Shown here one piece after another: positions 58,637-64,000 of a DNA stretch of 64,000 nt. Origin of the DNA: Vulcanimicrobiota bacterium (GTDB taxonomy: Bacteria; Vulcanimicrobiota; Vulcanimicrobiia; Vulcanimicrobiales; Vulcanimicrobiaceae); contig JASHOG010000018.1 of assembly GCA_030041225.1 (NCBI GenBank), forward strand, positions 1 through 64,000, read 5' to 3'. Numbering within the stretch: the stretch's first letter is position 1; every line of letters begins with the position of its first letter. The notes beneath the pieces were generated by a model. It was given only the letters and a program-made list of their open reading frames with translations. It did not search any database and was not told the origin of the DNA. A program made the translations under genes and the position numbers.

Positions 58637-59125
58637 GTGGATTTTGCGAAGTTTCAGCAGTTAGTCGAAGAACGTCCGGGATTCCGCACGATGGAGAATC
58701 CAACGGCGAGTGGCGAGTACTTCAGCGACTCCTGCGGCGACATGTACAACGTCTTCTTGAGGATCGGGCCCGGCGCGATCATCGAAGATATTACATACTT
58801 CACGACCGGTTGCGGCTTCGGAACCGCGACCTGCAGCCTCGTCACCGAGATGGCGCGCGGTAAGAGGCTCGAAGAGGCCGAGGCGATCACCGAGCAGGAA
58901 GTCATGGACGCGCTCGGCGGCTATCCGGAGAAGAAACGTGACTATCCGGGCCGCACCCTCGAAGCGTTGCGTCTGGCGATCGAAGACTACCGCACCAAGG
59001 TAGCAAAGGGTGAGGTTCCCGACTACGCGTCGATGCCCGCTCCGCCACGCCCGCAACCCGCACCCGCGGCACAAGCCGCGCCCGCCGCCGACGGCGACGG
59101 AAAACTACTCATCAAGCTTCGCTAA
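58637..59125 (+). CDS. NifU/IscU N-terminal-like Fe-S scaffold domain protein
   Basis: DSCGDMYNVFLRI, TTGCGFGTATCSLVTEMARGK; Pro/Ala-rich C-terminus. Confidence 0.82.
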   Translation: MDFAKFQQLVEERPGFRTMENPTASGEYFSDSCGDMYNVFLRIGPGAIIEDITYFTTGCGFGTATCSLVTEMARGKRLEEAEAITEQEVMDALGGYPEKKRDYPGRTLEALRLAIEDYRTKVAKGEVPDYASMPAPPRPQPAPAAQAAPAADGDGKLLIKLR

Positions 59126-59721
59126 ATCGGAACGCTCAACGCGAACGTGCTGCGAACGTCGTAGCGCGTTCTTCCTTCGTGCGGGAGCGATTCGAACAAC
59201 ATGATGGCGGCGACGGACACGCGCAGCGGGGTCACGTCGAGCGCGGGAAGAGCGGTTCGCGTGCGCTCCGGTACGCGAGCAAGAGTGACGTGTGGGATGG
59301 CGTCATTCTCGCTCGTGAATCCAAGACGTTCACACGCCGCCTGAACATCACGTGCGAGCGCGCGATACGCGGCCTCGATGCCCCTTGAGCCGAGGAAGAT
59401 AATGCGCGGTTTGCGCTCGTGCGGGAAGGCGCCGATACGGTCAAGCGTGATCGTGAAGGCACGATGGCGCGCTGCCGCCGCTCGCAGCGCCGCATCGATG
59501 CTCGCGACTCTCTCCTCGGCAACGTTGCCGAAGAAGAAGAGGGTCAGGTGGTAGTTCTGCGGCACGACGAGCTTCGCACGGACGCCGCTTCGCTCTAGCC
59601 GTAACGCAATCGCTTCGCACTGTGCCTGTACTGCATCGTCGATCGCGATGCCTACGAAAAGACGACGCTGCCGGGCATTGCTGGGTAGAGGAAGTCCCTC
59701 GACTCCGCTCACTTCACTCAC
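59122..59721 (-). CDS. thpR: RNA 2',3'-cyclic phosphodiesterase (LigT/ThpR family)
   Basis: Two HxTx motifs (NYHLTLFFFG, IPHVTLARV). Confidence 0.92.
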   Translation of the reverse strand: MSEVSGVEGLPLPSNARQRRLFVGIAIDDAVQAQCEAIALRLERSGVRAKLVVPQNYHLTLFFFGNVAEERVASIDAALRAAAARHRAFTITLDRIGAFPHERKPRIIFLGSRGIEAAYRALARDVQAACERLGFTSENDAIPHVTLARVPERTRTALPALDVTPLRVSVAAIMLFESLPHEGRTRYDVRSTFALSVPI

Positions 59722-59770
59722 GGAGTTTACCCTGAGCGCGCGAAGCGCAGTCGAAGGGCTCGGGATGACA
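59694..59770. repeat. Dispersed palindromic intergenic repeat, copy D
   Basis: GTCCCTCGACTCCGCTCACTTCACTCACGGAGTTTACCCTGAGCGCGCGAAGCGCAGTCGAAGGGCTCGGGATGACA. Confidence 0.85.
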
Positions 59771-59787
59771 CGATAGGAACGTGCTAG

Positions 59788-60438
59788 CTAGAGCTGGACG
59801 TGATGCTGTAGATATGGGTTAACGCGGCGCTCCGTGCCGATCGTCGTGAACGGGCCGTGGCCGGGCACGACCTGTGTCGCATCGTGGAACGGCAGAAGTT
59901 TCGTGCGGATCGACGCGACGATATCTTCCATCGACGTGCCGCCGAGGTCCCAGCGCCCGATCGATCCCGCAAAGAGCGTATCGCCGGTAAAGAGGCTCGC
60001 TCCGTCGCTGCCGCGCAGGGCGAAGCAGACGCTTCCCGGAGTATGACCGGGCGTGTGCAGAACGTCGAGCGTAAGAGAGCCGGCTTGCAACGGCTCGTCT
60101 TCCGAAAGGCCTCCATCGAGCGAGATGACACGCGGAGCGTGTTCGAGACCGATCCATGTTGCCTGCAACGGGAGCGTCCGGTACAGGGGAAGGTCGGCCT
60201 CGTGAAGCAGCGCGCGAGCACCCGTTGCCGCTCTCAGCCTCCCGACGTCGCCGATGTGATCGATGTGCGCGTGCGTATGAACCAGGAGCGTTGCTCGTAG
60301 GTCGAGCTGTGTGAGGCGAGCGAGCACGCTGTCGACGCCGTCGCCGCCATCGATGACGATCGCGTCGCGCGTTTCCTCGTCGCCGAGTATTGTACAATTG
60401 CAGGAGAGCCGTCCAACGGCCAAGGTATCGACGATCAC
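59788..60438 (-). CDS. MBL-fold metallo-hydrolase (glyoxalase II-like)
   Basis: VHTHAHIDHIGDV, HTPGHTPGSVCF, FTGDTLFAGSIGRWDLGGTS. Confidence 0.92.
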   Translation of the reverse strand: MIVDTLAVGRLSCNCTILGDEETRDAIVIDGGDGVDSVLARLTQLDLRATLLVHTHAHIDHIGDVGRLRAATGARALLHEADLPLYRTLPLQATWIGLEHAPRVISLDGGLSEDEPLQAGSLTLDVLHTPGHTPGSVCFALRGSDGASLFTGDTLFAGSIGRWDLGGTSMEDIVASIRTKLLPFHDATQVVPGHGPFTTIGTERRVNPYLQHHVQL

Positions 60439-61064
60439 CGGATCCGCGCGCCGACGCCGGTGCCGTCGCCGAGCGGCAAAATCGTCGCGGAGAGATCGGG
60501 GTGCGCGAGAAAATACTCGTTGAACGCGCGCAGTGCGCGTGTATCGTCGCTATCTTCCGTTCTCTCCGGCTCGGCGACACGCCCGCTCCACAAACAGTTG
60601 TCGACGACGACGAGCCCCGAGCGTTTGAGCGTCGGGATTGCGAGATCGAGGTAGGCGCGGTATTCTGTTTTGTCGGCGTCAATAAAAACAATGTCGAGGT
60701 TGCGCTGCGGAAAGTTCTGCAACACCTCGAGCGCGGACTGGTTGAGAATCTCGATGGAATCAGCTTCACCGGCTCGTTCGAAGTACGAGCGCGCGATCTC
60801 GGTGCGTGCGCGATCCGTGTCGATGGTCCAAATCTTGCCGGCCGGTGGCTGCGCGAGCGCCATCCAGAGTGTCGAATAGCCGTAGGCCGTGCCGATCTCG
60901 AGGATCCGGTTCGCCTGCATCGCATGCACGAGCGTCGCGAGGAAGCGGCCGGTTTCGCGTGAGAGGATGGGAATGTGGTCAGCGTGACCGTGCCGCTCGA
61001 GCTCGACGAGAAGCGGATGAGGCTCGGGATGGATCCTCTCCAAGTATTCGAGTATGCGATTCAT
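60435..61064 (-). CDS. O-methyltransferase (CCoAOMT-like)
   Basis: RILEIGTAYGYSTLWMA, DIVFIDADKTEYRAYLDLA. Confidence 0.92.
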   Translation of the reverse strand: MNRILEYLERIHPEPHPLLVELERHGHADHIPILSRETGRFLATLVHAMQANRILEIGTAYGYSTLWMALAQPPAGKIWTIDTDRARTEIARSYFERAGEADSIEILNQSALEVLQNFPQRNLDIVFIDADKTEYRAYLDLAIPTLKRSGLVVVDNCLWSGRVAEPERTEDSDDTRALRAFNEYFLAHPDLSATILPLGDGTGVGARIR

Positions 61065-61918
61065 GCGAGGACCACCCTTTCGGCTGCTATCACCACGTTG
61101 CGCAGGAGCGCAACGTTCGTTACTGGTCCGACGCCCCCAGGCACCGGCGTTATCGCACCGGCGACCTGTACGGCGCTCTGGAAGTCGACGTCACCGACGA
61201 GGTTTCCTTCGACGAGCGTAGTGCCGACATCGATGACGGTCGCTCCCGGTGCGATATCTTCGCCGGACAGAAGACCGGGAACGCCTGTCGCGGTGACGAC
61301 GACGTCCGCCATGCGAACGTAGGGCTGGAGGTTGCGCGACGCCTTGTGGAGGACGGTGACGCTTGCGTTTTCGACCATCATGAGGAGCGCAACCGGCGCA
61401 CCAACGACAATCGATCGCCCGATCATGACGGCGTTGCGGCCGCGCAGCGGCCAGTGTGGGCTTCGCTCCAGAAGCAGCATCACGGCAGCAGGCGTGGCGG
61501 GGACGAAGAGCGTCGCATTTCCGAAGGCGAGATTGCCTTGGTTAGCCGGATGCGCGCCGTCGACGTCTTTGTTGCGTGGAATTGCATCGGCGATGTCGCG
61601 AATCGCGAGGTGTTCGGGGAGTGGCTGCTGGAGCATCACGCCGTGCACGGCGGGGTCGTGCTCGAAGCTCGCGAGTGCCGCACGGACGCTCGATGTTTGA
61701 GCGTGATGCGGCAGGTACTCCACCTGCACGGCAATGCCGAGGTGCGCGGCCGTACGCTCGAGATTGCGGACGTACGCGTGACTCGCCTCGTCCTCGCCGA
61801 CGAGAACGATCGCGAGGCGAGGATGAGTTCCGAGCTCTTTCAGCGCAACGATACGCGAGAGCAGCTCGGCACGCAGCTCGGCAGCTACGGCCTTACCGTC
61901 GAGGATGCGAGCGGGCAC
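61061..61918 (-). CDS. folD: Methylenetetrahydrofolate dehydrogenase/cyclohydrolase FolD
   Basis: LAIVLVGEDEASHAYVRN, GVMLQQPLPEH, DVDGAHPANQGNL, MIGRSIVVGAPVALLM, TPVPGGVGPVT; GTG start. Confidence 0.95.
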   Translation of the reverse strand: MPARILDGKAVAAELRAELLSRIVALKELGTHPRLAIVLVGEDEASHAYVRNLERTAAHLGIAVQVEYLPHHAQTSSVRAALASFEHDPAVHGVMLQQPLPEHLAIRDIADAIPRNKDVDGAHPANQGNLAFGNATLFVPATPAAVMLLLERSPHWPLRGRNAVMIGRSIVVGAPVALLMMVENASVTVLHKASRNLQPYVRMADVVVTATGVPGLLSGEDIAPGATVIDVGTTLVEGNLVGDVDFQSAVQVAGAITPVPGGVGPVTNVALLRNVVIAAERVVLA

Positions 61919-62504
61919 GCTGCCGCCTTCGTCGCAAGAGGAGGTACCCCTGGACCAACGCCTTCTGAGTTCCGCGCGCGCAGTAGCGCCGTTCCTCCTC
62001 GTGGCAATCGCAGTTGTCGTGCTCCTCTTCGTGCTCGCGCCGCTCTTCGGCAGCGGCTCGCGCGGCGCGGGCCCAGCCGGACTCGCGGGCGAGACGGCGC
62101 CGATCATCGCGCTGCACGACGACCGCGGAGCAGCGGTCTCGCTCGAGACCTATCGCAACAACGTTGTGTTGATGAACCTGTGGGCAACGTGGTGTCCGCC
62201 GTGTCGCGAGGAGCTCCCGGATTTACAACGCCTTTTTGCCATGGACGCTCGCAAAGGGCTGGTCGTGATCGGCGTCGATGAGGGCGAGTCGCCGCAGCGC
62301 GCGGGTGCCTTCGCGCAGGCGCTTGGATTGCACTTTCCCATATGGATCGATCCCGAGCAGTCCTACGGACGTGCCTACGATGCTCTCGGTTTTCCGACGA
62401 CCGTGATCGTCGGACGTAACGGCAAGATCGTCCGTGGCTACGACGGCGCGCTGACGTTCGACGAGATGCGTGCCGCGGTGACGCCGCTTCTCGCGCGCGA
62501 GTGA
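61905..62504 (+). CDS. TlpA/ResA-like thioredoxin-fold protein, membrane-anchored
   Basis: NLWATWCPPCREELPDLQRL, N-terminal TM. Confidence 0.92.
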   Translation: MRAGTLPPSSQEEVPLDQRLLSSARAVAPFLLVAIAVVVLLFVLAPLFGSGSRGAGPAGLAGETAPIIALHDDRGAAVSLETYRNNVVLMNLWATWCPPCREELPDLQRLFAMDARKGLVVIGVDEGESPQRAGAFAQALGLHFPIWIDPEQSYGRAYDALGFPTTVIVGRNGKIVRGYDGALTFDEMRAAVTPLLARE

Positions 62505-63388
62505 GAACGTACGTCTCTCTGGCGACGGCGATTGTCGGCGTCGTTGTGCTCCAGGCGCTGCTTCCCGATCGTACCGTTTGGCACGAAGGTTGGTACAGTG
62601 TAGTGCTCGCCGGGGCGCTCGCACTGCTCCTGCGCACCACTCTCGCCCTGCCTTCACGCGGCAGGCCTGCACGCTTCGTCGTTACATTCGGTGTAGCGGT
62701 GATCGCATTCGCTGGAATCGCAAGTGGCTTGCTCGCTCCCGACCCGCAGGAACTCGTCGCCGCTCCGGGCTCTATCGTCCCCACACCCGATCTCGGCGGA
62801 AGTTTGCTCTTCGCGCCGCTGCGAATCGCGGACGCACCGCAGCTACTGCGCTCCGGGCACGCGCCGCTGCGCGTCATTTCGGAGCGCTACACCGGGGCGT
62901 TCGTCTTGCGCGAAGTGATGCGCACGGTCGTTGCGATCGACGCGTACGACGCGAGCGGTGGGCACCTAACGATCACGCAGCCGACCGGCAGCGCTTTCTC
63001 CTCGCCGGTGCTCTTAATGCAGCAGTCGCAGTCCATCCACGGGCTCGACCTTCCAGTCGACGAGTTCGCGCTTCCGGCGGCGCACCGCATCGTCAAGGTC
63101 GCACTCTTCAGCCCACGGCAGGTCGCGCTCTTGCGCGGCGTCGCAGAGCCGTCGCGCCCCGCACTGCTCTTTCTCGTCGCCGACGAGACCGATCAACCGC
63201 TACCCCATGCGATCGCATTCGTCTCGAGCGGCGACACCGTAACCGTTGCGGGGCTCCGTCTGCGCGGCCAAGTGCTGCGCTATCCCGCGGTTGACGTACT
63301 CTCCGCGCCCTCGCTCCCTGCCCTCATCATCGGCCTGTGCTTACTCCTGATTGGTTTACTGCTGGCGATCGCGAGGCGGGTCTACTAG
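62501..63388 (+). CDS. Hypothetical membrane protein
   Basis: N-terminal TMs, periplasmic domain, C-terminal TM; GTG start overlapping tlpA-like stop. Confidence 0.7.
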   Translation: MRTYVSLATAIVGVVVLQALLPDRTVWHEGWYSVVLAGALALLLRTTLALPSRGRPARFVVTFGVAVIAFAGIASGLLAPDPQELVAAPGSIVPTPDLGGSLLFAPLRIADAPQLLRSGHAPLRVISERYTGAFVLREVMRTVVAIDAYDASGGHLTITQPTGSAFSSPVLLMQQSQSIHGLDLPVDEFALPAAHRIVKVALFSPRQVALLRGVAEPSRPALLFLVADETDQPLPHAIAFVSSGDTVTVAGLRLRGQVLRYPAVDVLSAPSLPALIIGLCLLLIGLLLAIARRVY

Positions 63389-64000
63389 AACTCGGTCGTG
63401 CTCGTGAAGTTGAAGCCGTCGATCTTCGCGGCGGGAGCGACGAGACTGTAGCCGTAGCTTGCCGTGCGCAGTTGCTCCTTTGAGAACTCGCAGGAGCGCA
63501 GCGCATCGAGGATGCTCTGGTTGAAGCGCAAGTTGCGCACGCCGGAGGTGATGCGCCCGTTCTCGATGAGGAAGGTACCGTCGCGCGTCATACCCGTGAT
63601 GATCGCCTTCTTCAAGTCGACGGGGCGAATGTACCAGAAGCGGGTGACGAGCAGGCCGCGCTCCGTCGAGGCGATCATCTCTGTCGCGGGGCGCGTACCG
63701 GGCGCGACGACGACGTGCATCGGCTGCGGACCGTACGCGTTCGGCGCGGGTAACGCATGACCGGTGTTCTCGCGGTCGAGCTTCTTCGCGTAGTAGCTGT
63801 CGGTAACGACGTTGCGCACGGCGCCGCGCTCCACCAGCGCGAGGCGCTGCGTAGGGTAGCCTTCGTAGTCGAAGGGCATGCCCGGCGCAAGCGGGTGCGA
63901 CCAATCGTCGTAGATCGTGACGTTTTCGCCGAAATACGTGCGATCGAGGCCGTCGCTGAAAAACGAAGAGCCTTCTTCGTAGCTCTGTGCCGAGAAATGG
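63385..64000 (-). CDS. TldD/PmbA-family metallopeptidase (5' part beyond window)
   Basis: HPLAPGMPFDYEGYPTQRLALVERGAVRNVVTDSYYAKKL..., FLIENGRITSGVRNLRFNQSILDAL; ORF open to window edge. Confidence 0.85.
   Translation of the reverse strand, partial: HFSAQSYEEGSSFFSDGLDRTYFGENVTIYDDWSHPLAPGMPFDYEGYPTQRLALVERGAVRNVVTDSYYAKKLDRENTGHALPAPNAYGPQPMHVVVAPGTRPATEMIASTERGLLVTRFWYIRPVDLKKAIITGMTRDGTFLIENGRITSGVRNLRFNQSILDALRSCEFSKEQLRTASYGYSLVAPAAKIDGFNFTSTTEF

Noticed and set aside
60806-62281. 491-aa plus ORF antisense to O-methyltransferase/folD
   Set aside because: Shadow ORF; opposite strand encodes conserved enzymes

Overview
The window is a gene-dense, GC-rich bacterial chromosomal segment. 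Gene content (futalosine menaquinone genes, SUF, DUF2600, copper-amine-oxidase stalk domain) suggests an environmental lineage such as Eremiobacterota/Vulcanimicrobiota; that placement is inference only. I support one tRNA-Leu(GAG) and about 65 protein genes, mostly housekeeping or metabolic: RND efflux, M1 peptidase, PBP4, malic enzyme, ABC-2 exporter, TrxB, GlcDE, NamZ, MqnB/MqnD, QueD/QueE, 2-oxoacid dehydrogenase E1/E2, ETF-QO, ThiSG, PyrE, EF-G-like, SufCDSU, FolD and TldD-like. There is no prophage, CRISPR array or transposase. The most interesting locus is 49365-50715: an ECF sigma gene overlaps a gene whose product fuses a zinc-finger anti-sigma (ZAS/zf-HC2) domain to an O6-alkylguanine-DNA alkyltransferase, a candidate alkylation-sensing sigma/anti-sigma switch. 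Other notable items: a dispersed palindromic repeat that supplies stop codons to two genes and the start codon to a third; a decayed pair at 35.4-36.6 kb (CBS-domain protein with lost start codon and internal deletion, plus a 1-nt frameshifted PemK/MazF-like toxin); a PHP phosphoesterase with a histone-H1-like tail; a DDAH-fold protein lacking the catalytic residues; an ABC ATPase whose only plausible start is ATA; and divergent, possibly leaderless sufR/sufC promoters sharing an inverted repeat.
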